This document shows, one piece after another, positions 20,098 through 30,004 of a stretch of DNA of 64,000 bases (position 1 is its first letter; each line of letters opens with the position of its first letter). Location: positions 186,001-250,000 of the forward strand of contig QXCR01000008.1 of the NCBI GenBank assembly GCA_004380135.1, written 5' to 3'. A model generated the notes under the pieces. That model made no database searches, was not told the DNA's origin, and saw only the letters and a program-made list of their open reading frames with translations. The stretch is from Stemphylium vesicarium (taxonomy: Eukaryota; Ascomycota; Dothideomycetes; Pleosporales; Pleosporaceae). A program made the position numbers and the translations under genes.

Positions 20098-23076
20098 ATG
20101 TCTCTCATCATCCCGAAAGTTGCGAGGCTGAAGCCTGAAATACGGCTAGCCGAAGCGATATCTCAATTCGAAGCCAGCCTTTCTGCGACCCAAAAGGCCA
20201 CTTTCCGGACGGATCGTTCTAAAGCGCTAGACTCTCCCCCTGACACCAGTAGTGTTATGAAACTCACCGCGAACATTGATCGATCCCAAAAAGCTGGCAG
20301 TCGATGTTTCGGGCCTCGATTCACAACCTTCCTCCATGGTGTTCAGCAGTTCGCTGCCCTCGGTGATGTCATCGTCGGAGGGTCTCAAAACATCATTGCA
20401 TGTGGTGTCTGGTCACTAGTTCGCATGTCTCTACTTATAAGCATTCTGATGATCTCGATACGCTTGTCAATCAGTTTTCACGCTGATCGCCAACAGGCTG
20501 CAGTGAACACGTCCTCGTATCTCGAGAGCCTCTCCATGCTCTTTATGGAAGTTGGCCGTTCCGCGCCACGATATCAGACGCTGGCACTCGTCTATCCTCG
20601 CTCGAAGCCCTTACAGTCATACATCAGCGAATACTTCATTGTCGTCGTTCATCTCTGTCATCGTGTGATGAAGTATGCTCAAAAATCGCTTGTCTCAAAA
20701 TATAGTTCTTCTTTGAATGATACCGATCTGAAAACATTACGATCTGATCTTGAACACTGGGCGAGCGCAATCAAGGATGAAATGGAACTGTCAATGGCTA
20801 TTCGGATTGAGGAAGAAGCCCAAGAAAACTCGCGATTCCGGATACCCTGAACTCGGTTCTCAAAAGCATATGAAGGACAACGAACTGTGGCTGAGAGACT
20901 ACGCATCCTCGATCTTTTCTCCACATATAATTTTGAAAGTAGCTGGAAGCAGACGCGCAAGGTTGGGAACACGAAGCTCTTTGCACAAACATCAGAGTAC
21001 CAGAGCTGGAAAGCATCCCCGCAGTCATCTGCGCTGGTATATACAGGTATGCTGGGCTCTGGAAAATCTATCATGCTTGCAAACATCATCGATGACCTCA
21101 CAAGCAACGACGAAGACGTGAACTCAACGGTCGCCTATTTCTTTTGTAGACAAGAACAGTTCGAGAGCCGCAATGAAAGGACTATCGTAGGCGCATTGGC
21201 CAGACAGATAGTTCAAACTATAACAAACTTGGCCTCACTCAACATTGCAGACAGAACACGCTTGGGTTCCGATACGATCTTATTCCTACTGAGGAGGTTA
21301 AGTTTGTCTACACCCAGAGTATACATTGTCGTCGATGGACTGCATCTGTGCGATTGACCTACAAAGGAACTAGCATTTGCCGCGCTTCGCGAAATACAGA
21401 GGGCACTCAAAGCCAGTATTTGCATTTCTTACCGGCTGGATCCTAATATCGAGACAAACATCCCCGAACTGCGTAACAGCCTCGTTCTGTTGCAGCCCGA
21501 CAACGAGAGTGACATCCGAATATATATCGAATTCGAATTGCCGAAAAGGTTGCTCGGTGGGATTTTGGCTCTTGGGGATCCAGTTCTGATACTGGCCATA
21601 CGGGAAGCTCTCCTCGAAGGCTCACAGGGAATGTTTCTCTGGGTATCACTGCAAGTTCATATGCTCTGTTCTATGAACACAGATGTAGAGATTACTGAGG
21701 CACTCTCGAATTTACCCCGCGACCTTTCGCAGGTCTACCAAAGGATACTTGCACCCTTGGAGACATCATATCGGAAGAAAGTATTCCAAATCCTACTAGC
21801 CGCAAAACGCTCGCTCACAGTGCATGAGATGCGAGAAGCTCTTAGCGTTATACCCGACGACCCTACCTGGGATCCTTCAAAGCTGCTCAATGATGTCAAG
21901 TCCACTTTGGAGACTAGTTGTAGCTGTTTGATTGTAGTAGACGAGGAGGAACAGACTGTGCGGACGATTCACCCCAGTTTTGACGCATTCCTTCTGGCTA
22001 CAGATCTTGGAACATACTGCCAGATTACAAAACCCGAAAGCGCTGTCGAAGCTGCACAGAGTCTGATACTTTCCATAACCTGGACTTACCTCAGCTATTG
22101 AGTCTTCAAGAAAGAATTTTCAACTCGTATGCCAGCTCCGGATGTCAGCAATGCACCTGCAAAGATCATCCAAACCTTGTCAAGTGGCGCGGGAGGTATG
22201 CCTCAAATGGCCACTAAATTGCTCACATCGAGAAAGAATCATGCAGTCGACATATCTCCATCCATTTCTAAGAGACTGACTGAACAATACGAATTTCATT
22301 TCTACCATTACGCAATTGCGTATGTGCTGCAACACATGTCCGAGAGTTCCACATCATCGCTGAACACTTTAGAGGGGGTATTCCGACTGGTGCAAAAGGA
22401 CAAGATAATCGCAACGACGGCAAAAGAAGTTTTCTTGTTGATGAGGCTTGCGTTACAGCCAGGCGGAGATACGCAATTGGTTGGACATCTTCTTCAAAGA
22501 GATTGGTTCCATGGTTTCAAACCATTTTCTGTCTCTGGATTGACCCGAGAGACGGTTCAAAAGTGGCTAGCAGATAGTCCGTTCTAACCGCACCAGATCT
22601 TCCGTCTGGCAATCGAGTGCACCGATCAGGCAGTCCTCCAATATCTGCTTGTGCATTACCGGTCTGGAATTGATGACTACGCCAGGAGTCTGGATTACCA
22701 CCACGCCTATCATTCCTCTTGGGACATGCATTGCTTCGTCCTTGGGCCTGTTCCACTCTATCATGCCGTCAAAACCGGTAGGAATGATAATTTAAGGCTT
22801 CTCGTGCTGTCCGGCTTGGTCACTCTCGGCAAGACAGGATGTTTACCTGGAATTGTTAGTCATGTTATGAAAGACGGAAACTGGGAGGCGCTCGAGATAT
22901 TGCTCAGCTTCAATGACGACACAGACAGAGAGAACTTTCGGCAAGAACTCCGGGAAATGCTGGCTAGAGTCAAGGCGGAAGGAATTTTCATGGACTTCAC
23001 CAAGAACAGGATCGTGTTCTTGCCGCACCAATTTGTTATCTCTAATCCCTTGGATCCAATTCAATTTACGTACTGA
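20098..23076 (+). pseudogene. Decayed NACHT-NTPase (STAND/NLR-type) gene
   Basis: One continuous reading frame of 993 codons shows a fungal NLR-like protein interrupted by four stops: TGA 20848, TGA 21355, TGA 22099, TAA 22585. There is no frameshift. Codons 1-250 match the N-terminal helical DUF7708-type domain (FLHGVQQFAALGDVIVGGSQN, ACGVWSLVRMSL, VGRSAPRYQTLALVYPRSK). A NACHT domain follows with Walker A GMLGSGKS (codons 317-324) and Walker B region VYIVVDGLHLCD (408-419), where the usual DGLDEC acidic residues are lost. Then come QVYQRILAPL and EMREALSV, typical of the NACHT C-terminal half, and an ankyrin-like element (VPLYHAVKTGRNDNLRLL). A 60-nt former intron (20438-20497) seems retained because its donor now reads ATAAGC. 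Such proteins act in heterokaryon incompatibility and self/non-self recognition; this copy should be non-functional. Confidence 0.85.
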
Positions 23077-23408
23077 TGAGCTTTTGTAGAGGTTAGAACG
23101 ACCACAAAAGTGGGTCCAAGACGAATACGACTGCTTTAGCCCTCGAAAGACTGCACGGAATTTCTCAAAAGCACCGGACGATCAGTGTCCCTAGTACCAC
23201 TATTGAGATTGGGCAGATTCCTTGGCATCTTCTTTCCAACGTTTCTCATTTGCTGATCATCCGTTCCAGCTATTCTCGCCTTTTTTGCCCCATGACGCGC
23301 GATCACTACCTTCGATCTCTCCCACTCTCGCACCTGCCGCAAACAAAATCTCGTGCTACCGCCACAATCGCGCGCAATATCCTGTTCTGAAACATCAACT
23401 CCGGCGCA

Positions 23409-23933
23409 ATGTCCGCACATGCAAGCTCTGGTGAACGCGCAGGACACCTTTCTGGATCATCGGCTCCATCAAGTCCAACCTACACCATAGACGAGCTCCG
23501 AAAAGACGGCAAGCACTGGTACAAACTCCACATCTTCATCTACGACCTTCGAAACTTCCGCTTAAACGAGCAATCTCATGATCGGCTCGACACCGTTACC
23601 GACACCTACTACATCGGACCACCATACTTCAGCGTTATCGAAGCCGATAATATTCTCCACACCATTGGCGACACCACGGGCGGCGAGACAATGAAAGGCC
23701 TACTGGATGAGTTGTTCGCGCAGAAGCTGGAGAAGCGATTAGAGGAGAGGATGAAAGAGACGGGCGACTACCGGGTGTGCACAGCACATGATCTCGCGCC
23801 CATCGTAGAAAAAGTCTTTTGCGTCCACCCCAAAGACCTCGCGAAGAACAAGGCATTCGGAAAATTGGTGGATGGTAAGGGACTGAGCGCTTTGGATGAA
23901 GGAGGGGGTTGGAAGTGTTTGGGGAAGCGGTGA
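23409..23933 (+). CDS. Small hypothetical protein downstream of the NACHT relic
   Basis: 174 residues, no intron needed, ATG at 23409 preceded by a C-rich leader. No signal peptide or membrane segment. It starts with a Ser/Pro-rich stretch, then TYTIDELRKDGKHWYKLHIF and a Glu/Lys-rich helix (LDELFAQKLEKRLEERMKE), ending in a Lys/Gly-rich tail. I do not recognise the family. The composition and single long frame on a C-rich leader make it look real. It lies 330 bases after the end of the NACHT relic on the same strand. Confidence 0.55.
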   Translation: MSAHASSGERAGHLSGSSAPSSPTYTIDELRKDGKHWYKLHIFIYDLRNFRLNEQSHDRLDTVTDTYYIGPPYFSVIEADNILHTIGDTTGGETMKGLLDELFAQKLEKRLEERMKETGDYRVCTAHDLAPIVEKVFCVHPKDLAKNKAFGKLVDGKGLSALDEGGGWKCLGKR

Positions 23934-24177
23934 TGGACTGTTTTCGGCACATTGATTGCGATGAGTACGCTCAGCGATTGCAACACTCGCATTCACCCTA
24001 ACGAGATAGGTGGTCAATGACGCGTTTGCTCAGTTTGAGATTTCCACCGTCACCGCGACTTTCCTGGTAATTACCACCGTACATGAGATACCATATTTCT
24101 CCCACTGTAATTAGATTTTCCTCCAGCGCGCCCATCAAATCTCGACAAAACCATACTCAACCGCCAGAACGTTGCCT

Positions 24178-24678
24178 ATGATGTCTTCAACCTCGCCCGC
24201 CGACTCCATCAAAGTCACTGAGATACTTAAGAACCTCATTCTCGGTAGACATTCCTTTCTCTTGCACATGTCTCTAGTATCTTCGCTCACAGTCACTCAT
24301 AGACCAAGTCCGCGCAATCTACGGTCCAATCTACTCCACTCCCGGATACACCTTCGCAGTGATAACATCCCGCTTCAACGTCGGCATCATCGGCATCCAA
24401 GAGATCGAGTATTGCGCCCAGGCCATTGTGTACATCAAACCAACCTCATTGGTAGAATGGAAACTTTTGGCTGAGGGTGAGACGGGCACGTCGACGCAGA
24501 AGGCGATGGAGAGCTTGTACCGGAAGATGCAGACAGAAGCGGATGAGATTACGAGTAAGCGGGCTACACACGATTGTCTAGGGAGAGACTGCGCTGACGG
24601 ATGCTAGGCAAGATGGGTGTCGATATGATCTACGATGGAGTTAAGGTTAGGGATTCGAATGCTGGGCGTGGACTCTAG
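24178..24678 (+). CDS. Small hypothetical protein, three exons
   Basis: Model of 129 residues: exon 1 24178-24244, intron 24245-24302, exon 2 24303-24554, intron 24555-24607 (GTAAGC donor, GCTGAC branch, TAG acceptor), exon 3 24608-24678. The joined product has a compact protein-like core (VRAIYGPIYSTPGYTF, ITSRFNVGIIGIQEIEYC, YIKPTSLVEWKLLAEGETG) and a helical tail. No signal peptide or known domain. The second intron is convincing because it joins DEIT to SKMGVDMIYDGVKV in frame; the first exon is less certain, since another frame is also open there. Function unknown. Confidence 0.5.
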
Positions 24679-24880
24679 GAGTGGGAGTTACCAAAGGATG
24701 GAGAATGGTTCTTGTTAGACGGATGCAAAAGCGGTTTGTGGGTTTGAGTTTTACTTTGGAGAGGTGGGGAGAAGTGAGGCAGGTGATTCTGCTGCTGGGC
24801 AACTTTTGTATCATGTTCGTGACAGGGGAAGTGCGCTGATTGCTGGCTATCTATCTTTTGTTTTGCACGTGCTGCTCTAT

Positions 24881-26791
24881 TCAGCCCTGAAGGGGAAAAC
24901 TAGACCAATCATCATGCCGTCTTTTACCACCCGGCTTACTCGGCCAGATCGAACGGAATGTCTGACCCACCAACCCATTTCCACCTCCACCAAAGCGATT
25001 CTCGTACTCCTCTCTCGCCTGCTTCAACAGTTCCTCCACCGTGACGTCGTCCGTATCATCTCGCGGCGAGCGCTCAGCCAGCCACGACCGATTTGTATCA
25101 TTTGCATACGCTGAAAGAGCACCCATACCGGAATACGAAAACGTTTCACCGCCCCTCGTCCACAGCTTGAGTCTTTGAAGCCGTTTACCCGTCCTGTGCT
25201 CGGTGATGACTTGCCAGATGGACCGAGCGAGCGCCTCATCCACTGCGCTGTTGATGAGTGTTTCTCGTATATCACCTCTCTTGACATCGAGATCGTGTTG
25301 ATAACCTTGAAAAACAAGCTGATCCTCCCCTTCAAACCCTGCGTCGTACGCCAATTCGCAACCACAGCGCCAGTTGGCACAGCTCAGAGTCAGAAAGAGA
25401 TATCGCAGATTTACCATCTTGCCGAAGGCTCTGTAGACTGCCGTCTCGGACGTACTGGATTTGTCACGCATGATTGTGATTGCCAGCTTTTCTAGTATCG
25501 GGCATAGAGCTTGGATCTGCAGTATTTGATCCTCGGTGAACTTCATGGGGACTTTTCTTCGGGCCCGCGTGAGGTTTGTGGCTTCGAAAGGCTCCAGGCT
25601 GAGCTTGTTGAGCGTCGGTCCATGATGGGTTAGTATGGCCTCTATCATCTCTGGGTCCAGGGGCCCGTTGATAGTCAGCTCCTTGAGAGGTTTCAGGGAC
25701 CGGAAAAAAGAGATTGCATTCTCACTGTAGTGAGGTTTCTCGCCTCGGTCGTCGTTGCGGCTAACATTGACGAACAGCGTTTCAAGGTTGGGAAATCGAT
25801 TATTCCGAGCAATCCGCTCCATTTCCTCACCAGTGATTCCACGGCTTCTGCGTTCGTTGCCTCCTCCAAGGAGAAGGTGCTGCAGCTTATCGAAATCCGT
25901 ATGCTTGGCCCATCTATGTAGCGTGGCGTTCGCGCAGTAATATAGTGACAATGATGTCAAGGACCCAGTTGCCGCGCCGGAAAAGCCTGAAAGGCCTTGC
26001 CACATTTGTCTTATGCTACGTCCACTGGAAGCAAGCTGTGAAATGGTATTCGTAATGGAAACTTCCTTGAGGTTGGGAGCAAGCCCGGCAGCAAGCTCCA
26101 TGACGACGTCCATGTTGTAATCGAAGTCGCCATCTGAATCTTGATCAGTACAGATTACTCTGACTTTGTATAGAGATGGGGACGTGGCAAGCTCCATTTC
26201 ATAAGGATAAGGGGTCCCCCACAATAAAGTGCGGAACCGGAACGTGAGATGATGGAGTCTGCACAAAGGATGCTGCTTATGGAGAGCCCTGAGAAGACTT
26301 GGCGGGAATTGACTCTGGCAGTCATAAATTAGGTCTCTCAGGCCAGTGGTTGCTTCGAGCAGCTTCACAAGAGGAGCCCATGCCATGCCTTTTGAAGAAG
26401 ACTCTTTAATGACAGCCTCGTCGTAAACTACATACAAGGTACCGTGTGCAAATTTTTCGTCATCCAGTATAGGATCATCATACCAACGTGGAGGCGAAAA
26501 GAGTTCATCCATGCCTGTCATTTTGGGCTTGGAGCATAAGGCGCCTTTCATGGTTATACTTTGGATGTGACGGGCGGAATCCGTGCGGTAGAGTGCCTCT
26601 GCAAGTCTGCCGGTGTCGCGCTGCAATCTTTCGTGATCTTGGATCGTGATCTTGAGTTTCCGAAAAGCGAGGAACAATGTGGCCCTGTGGCAAGCCTTGC
26701 TTGCTAGACTGAAGGCGAAAAGGCTAGGTCGATGCATTGTTTCGACCCAATCTGCTATCTGCTGCACTATCTCGGGTGGCAGAGAAGACAT
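24881..26791 (-). CDS. F-box protein with leucine-rich C-terminal region
   Basis: 636 residues, no intron. The F-box lies at the very start (SSLPPEIVQQIADWVETM, then FAFSLASKACHRATLFLAF), so the protein probably links substrates to an SCF ubiquitin ligase through Skp1. The rest is a series of irregular leucine-rich segments (LKEVSITNTI, LTSLSLYYCAN, LQHLLLGGG, LKELTINGPL, LNKLSLEPF), as in fungal F-box/LRR proteins. I start it at the ATG at 26791, just before the F-box. An in-frame ATG at 26893 would add 34 residues of low-information sequence. Substrate unknown. Confidence 0.75.
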   Translation of the reverse strand: MSSLPPEIVQQIADWVETMHRPSLFAFSLASKACHRATLFLAFRKLKITIQDHERLQRDTGRLAEALYRTDSARHIQSITMKGALCSKPKMTGMDELFSPPRWYDDPILDDEKFAHGTLYVVYDEAVIKESSSKGMAWAPLVKLLEATTGLRDLIYDCQSQFPPSLLRALHKQHPLCRLHHLTFRFRTLLWGTPYPYEMELATSPSLYKVRVICTDQDSDGDFDYNMDVVMELAAGLAPNLKEVSITNTISQLASSGRSIRQMWQGLSGFSGAATGSLTSLSLYYCANATLHRWAKHTDFDKLQHLLLGGGNERRSRGITGEEMERIARNNRFPNLETLFVNVSRNDDRGEKPHYSENAISFFRSLKPLKELTINGPLDPEMIEAILTHHGPTLNKLSLEPFEATNLTRARRKVPMKFTEDQILQIQALCPILEKLAITIMRDKSSTSETAVYRAFGKMVNLRYLFLTLSCANWRCGCELAYDAGFEGEDQLVFQGYQHDLDVKRGDIRETLINSAVDEALARSIWQVITEHRTGKRLQRLKLWTRGGETFSYSGMGALSAYANDTNRSWLAERSPRDDTDDVTVEELLKQAREEYENRFGGGGNGLVGQTFRSIWPSKPGGKRRHDDWSSFPLQG

Positions 26792-27311
26792 GTTGGTTTT
26801 TTTTGTGCTCCTCGTTGTGGTTGATTGTAGGAAGGTCGATAGTATGGTGGAGTGAAGTTGATGGTTGAGGAGGGATGCCGGCAGTGACGCCACGGTTCAC
26901 TAACTCAACGTCTTTGCAATTCAACGTAAGACCAGCACACATATACAGGTACAGAAAAGCGCGCGGTTCTTGTATTTTTTAAGATGGAAGTATAGTTATG
27001 GCACTACGTGTAGGCAGCAACGCGGTAGTATTGTTAGGTGACGTTTTCAACATCGGCCGCGGAAAGAGCGACTTTGTAGCTTCACTGCCAATCCCGTACG
27101 CATTCGGCAGGGCACAACCTTCTTTCCGTGGATCATATGTGACTCATGATCATCTAGGCAGCCTTATCTTGAAAACCAGGCATTCCATTAAGCCAATCAG
27201 CAATTGCTTATCTAACTATGCTGCTCAGCGGAGCCTCATAAGCCAAGGACCTTTGCATGATTAACCGGCTAATAAGGATGATGTCTTGTTATCTCATGCT
27301 AATCAAAACTT
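26792..27311. other. intergenic region
   Basis: Region between two minus-strand genes: promoter and leader of the F-box gene and 3' end of the cysteine-synthase-like gene. No gene seen. Confidence 0.45.
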
Positions 27312-28253
27312 CTATTTACTCTCGAAGAGATCTCTAGCCATATACTTGAGTCCCGTGTCGCAGGCAACAGTGACGACCGTTTTACCGGGCCCCAACTGCT
27401 TCGCAAGTTCAATAGCAGCCACAACATTGAGACCAGTAGAAGTACCCGCAAGTATTCCTTCTTCTTTCGCTAGGCGCCGACACATGGCACGTCCTTCCTC
27501 CTCTGAGATTGCACGCGCGTCGTCATAAAGTTCCTTCTCGAGAAGCGGCGGCACGAACCCAATTCCTATCCCTTCCACACCATGCACGCCCCCTTTTCCT
27601 TGCGTGATAACAGGTGCCGATGCGGGTTCAAGAATGCAAATATGCGTCTTTGGCCAGCGTCCCTTCAACATCTTCGACACGCCCATGGCCATGCCTGCTG
27701 TGCCGACTGCCGCGCAAAACGCATCGATACCGTCGGGGAACTGGTCCAGCAGCTCCAGCCCGATAGTCTGATAGCCAGGCAGAACATCGCGATTGTCAAA
27801 CTGGTTCGTGGGGTAATAAGAGTCTTTTTCTGCAAGCACCTTCCCACGCTCTATCATGGCGGGAACCAAATCCGACGTTACTTTCCCGGAGGGGCTATGA
27901 ACGATATCCACGTCTGCGCCAAATGCCGCCATGGTGCGTAGCTTATCCTCTGCGTAGGCGTTGGAGGACACGACGTGGAAGTTGTAGCCTTTGATTGCAC
28001 ACACAAAGGCAAGCGAGGAGCCGGTGCTGCCGCCTGTCGCTTCTACGATTGTCATGCCAGGTCGTAAGGTCCCTTTGCGCTCGGCTTCTTCTATCAGAGA
28101 TCTAGCCATGCGGTCTTTGTAGGAGCCCGTGGGGTTTAGCGATTCGAGTTTGAGGAAGACGCGGGCGCTGCCTTGGGGTACGACGCGCTGGAGTTGTACG
28201 CATGGTGTGTTGCCGATTGCGTCGAGTGCATTGCCGACGGGAGGAGGAGCCAT
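27312..28253 (-). CDS. Cysteine synthase-like PLP enzyme
   Basis: Fold-type II PLP enzyme of the cysteine synthase/cystathionine beta-synthase family, 313 residues, intronless. Features: NALDAIGNTPCVQL near the start, the PLP lysine in PTGSYKDRMA (Lys46), the substrate loop EATGGSTGSSLA (71-82), the phosphate loop AVGTAGMAMG, and GILAGTSTGLN near the C-terminus. In place of the usual TSGNTG loop it has TGGSTG, seen in related enzymes, so the substrate may differ from O-acetylserine. No mitochondrial presequence or CBS domain. The GNAT gene starts 428 bases away in the opposite direction. Confidence 0.88.
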   Translation of the reverse strand: MAPPPVGNALDAIGNTPCVQLQRVVPQGSARVFLKLESLNPTGSYKDRMARSLIEEAERKGTLRPGMTIVEATGGSTGSSLAFVCAIKGYNFHVVSSNAYAEDKLRTMAAFGADVDIVHSPSGKVTSDLVPAMIERGKVLAEKDSYYPTNQFDNRDVLPGYQTIGLELLDQFPDGIDAFCAAVGTAGMAMGVSKMLKGRWPKTHICILEPASAPVITQGKGGVHGVEGIGIGFVPPLLEKELYDDARAISEEEGRAMCRRLAKEEGILAGTSTGLNVVAAIELAKQLGPGKTVVTVACDTGLKYMARDLFESK

Positions 28254-28681
28254 GATGCACGTTGAGAAGGAAGGGGAGTTGGGCGTGTTAGTAAGGCAGG
28301 ATGTCCGATGTCGGTTTCTAGGGATCTACCCCGCTGACATGCTCGCCATGCGTTTGGAAAAGCACGAAATTGATGGCTAGCTCCTACGCCCTATGTTCAT
28401 GTCGTCGGCTTGTCGGCGCCTCTTGTAGTGTAAAACAATGGTAACCTGCATGAGTAAGCTAGCGGATGTTAATGTATGCACCACGGCGGCTGTCCAGACG
28501 TTTCCTTATCAGGCAGGTACCTGCTCAGGCTACATGCGGTTCGAGATGCGCGTACTGCGGGAAGGCTTACATACATGAGCTCTGTGACTCATGGGTCATG
28601 ATAGAGAAGGCGCAGTTCAAGTATAAGCAGCGACGCTGCATGTTTCTTTTAGAGTTCAGCGCATTTCACCCCACTACAAAC
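28254..28681. promoter_or_regulatory. Shared divergent promoter region
   Basis: The 428 bases between the start codons of the cysteine-synthase-like gene (minus) and the GNAT gene (plus). No specific motif identified. Confidence 0.5.
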
Positions 28682-29392
28682 ATGCCTCTAAAGTTACATC
28701 AGATGACGGAGGCTGATACTCTGTCGTGGACACGGGTTCGGGCCATCGCATACTACGGCCCCACACATGATCTGTTACACGCCGGACCCATCAGCGAGTC
28801 TTCTATGCGCGGCGTGGCTGAGGACCGCAAGCGCGAGATTAATCAACCGAATACATGGCACTGGAAGATTGTCGACACAGACGTAGAGCCGCACGCCGAT
28901 GACCCGCCCGACAATGGCGGACGGACAATCGCCATCTCGGTTTGGAGCATGCATAACCTCGCGACTGAGGCGGGTCAGAACGGCAGCAACGAAGTGTCCT
29001 CAGTCCCAGTAGAAAAGACGGACAAAGTCCCTGGATTCTTACCTCCCGAGCTGCGCCTTGACGCCCTGGGCTCACTATTAGGCCCGCTACGGGCCGCACA
29101 GGAATCGATCATGGGCACGACGAAGCGTTACTTTAAGCTGAACCAACTCGCGACCCATCCCGACTACCAAGGCCGAGGCGCAGCGAGGATGATGTTGGAT
29201 TGGGGGATGGAGAGGGCGGATAGAGAGGGCTTGGCTGTGTATCTGGACGCGACAGAAAAAGGCATGCCCGTGTATGAGAGAAGGGGGTTCAAGCTCGTCA
29301 AGGGTGTTGAATGGGATCGCGTGCCGTGGGGTGGGGAGGGGAGGGATTGGCACGGATGCATGGTTCGAGAGGCTGGTAATAAAGCTTCATAA
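28682..29392 (+). CDS. GNAT-family N-acetyltransferase
   Basis: 236 residues, intronless. Transfers an acetyl group from acetyl-CoA to an amine of unknown substrate. The N-terminus MPLKLHQMTEADTLSWTRV has the typical GNAT beta1-alpha1 pattern; the acetyl-CoA loop is HPDYQGRGAARMML (motif A, Q/R-x-x-G-x-G/A) near residue 160, followed by the motif B region YLDATEKGMPVYERRGF. The start ATG 28682 begins the domain; the open frame further upstream lacks domain features. Resembles fungal acetyltransferases often found beside metabolic genes. Confidence 0.85.
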   Translation: MPLKLHQMTEADTLSWTRVRAIAYYGPTHDLLHAGPISESSMRGVAEDRKREINQPNTWHWKIVDTDVEPHADDPPDNGGRTIAISVWSMHNLATEAGQNGSNEVSSVPVEKTDKVPGFLPPELRLDALGSLLGPLRAAQESIMGTTKRYFKLNQLATHPDYQGRGAARMMLDWGMERADREGLAVYLDATEKGMPVYERRGFKLVKGVEWDRVPWGGEGRDWHGCMVREAGNKAS

Positions 29393-30004
29393 AAGGGCAC
29401 AAAGTAATGGCAACGAGCGGTACCAGGGGCGATATTAGTCCTGATGGTGTTGATCCATGGCGTGATGGCGGCGTCTGTGAAGCGCTTCGCATGGCATCCA
29501 CAGCGCTGGGGCCGGCTAGCCGCGCAAGCAGGTGCACCTAGGCAGGGCACACTGCGAACGGCCGGGTCGTGGGTAACCCCGCAAGATGGGCTCCCACGTT
29601 GACGGTAGGACAGGTGGGAAAGGGTCTCTCAGGCGTCGATGGGCAGTTTCTCCAGGCGTTCGGTGAGCCAGTGACGTAGTAGACAGGCGTCGGCCGGCGA
29701 CTGAGCAGCGGACGTCGTGGGGAAAACGGGCTTGCGCGCGCGCGCGTGCACTGGCACTGGCACAGATGGAGCTTCTCTTCCCGCCGCAATGGCGCAGCCT
29801 GTCAGACTCCGCGTGCGTAGTAGCGGGCGGCAAGTTGGATCCATATGATGCATTTGCTCTGGGCAGGGAACCTGAATCGCCCCAAGTCGCATTCCTTCTT
29901 TCCCACCTCCACACGCAGCTGCACGCAGCTACAAGCAAGCTCCTCTCCACTATCTCGAAGCCCAGTCGCCGACCGCATGTCCGCGCAGGGCTAAATCGAG
30001 GGCG
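29393..30004. other. intergenic region with alternating GC tract
   Basis: Promoter region of the WDR48 homologue. It contains an alternating purine-pyrimidine run (GCGCGCGCGCGTGC, about 29733-29750). Overlapping ORFs on the minus strand here have no protein character. Confidence 0.5.

Noticed and set aside
29733..29752. Alternating GC tract that could form Z-DNA
   Set aside because: Too short and of common occurrence; nothing ties it to a function.
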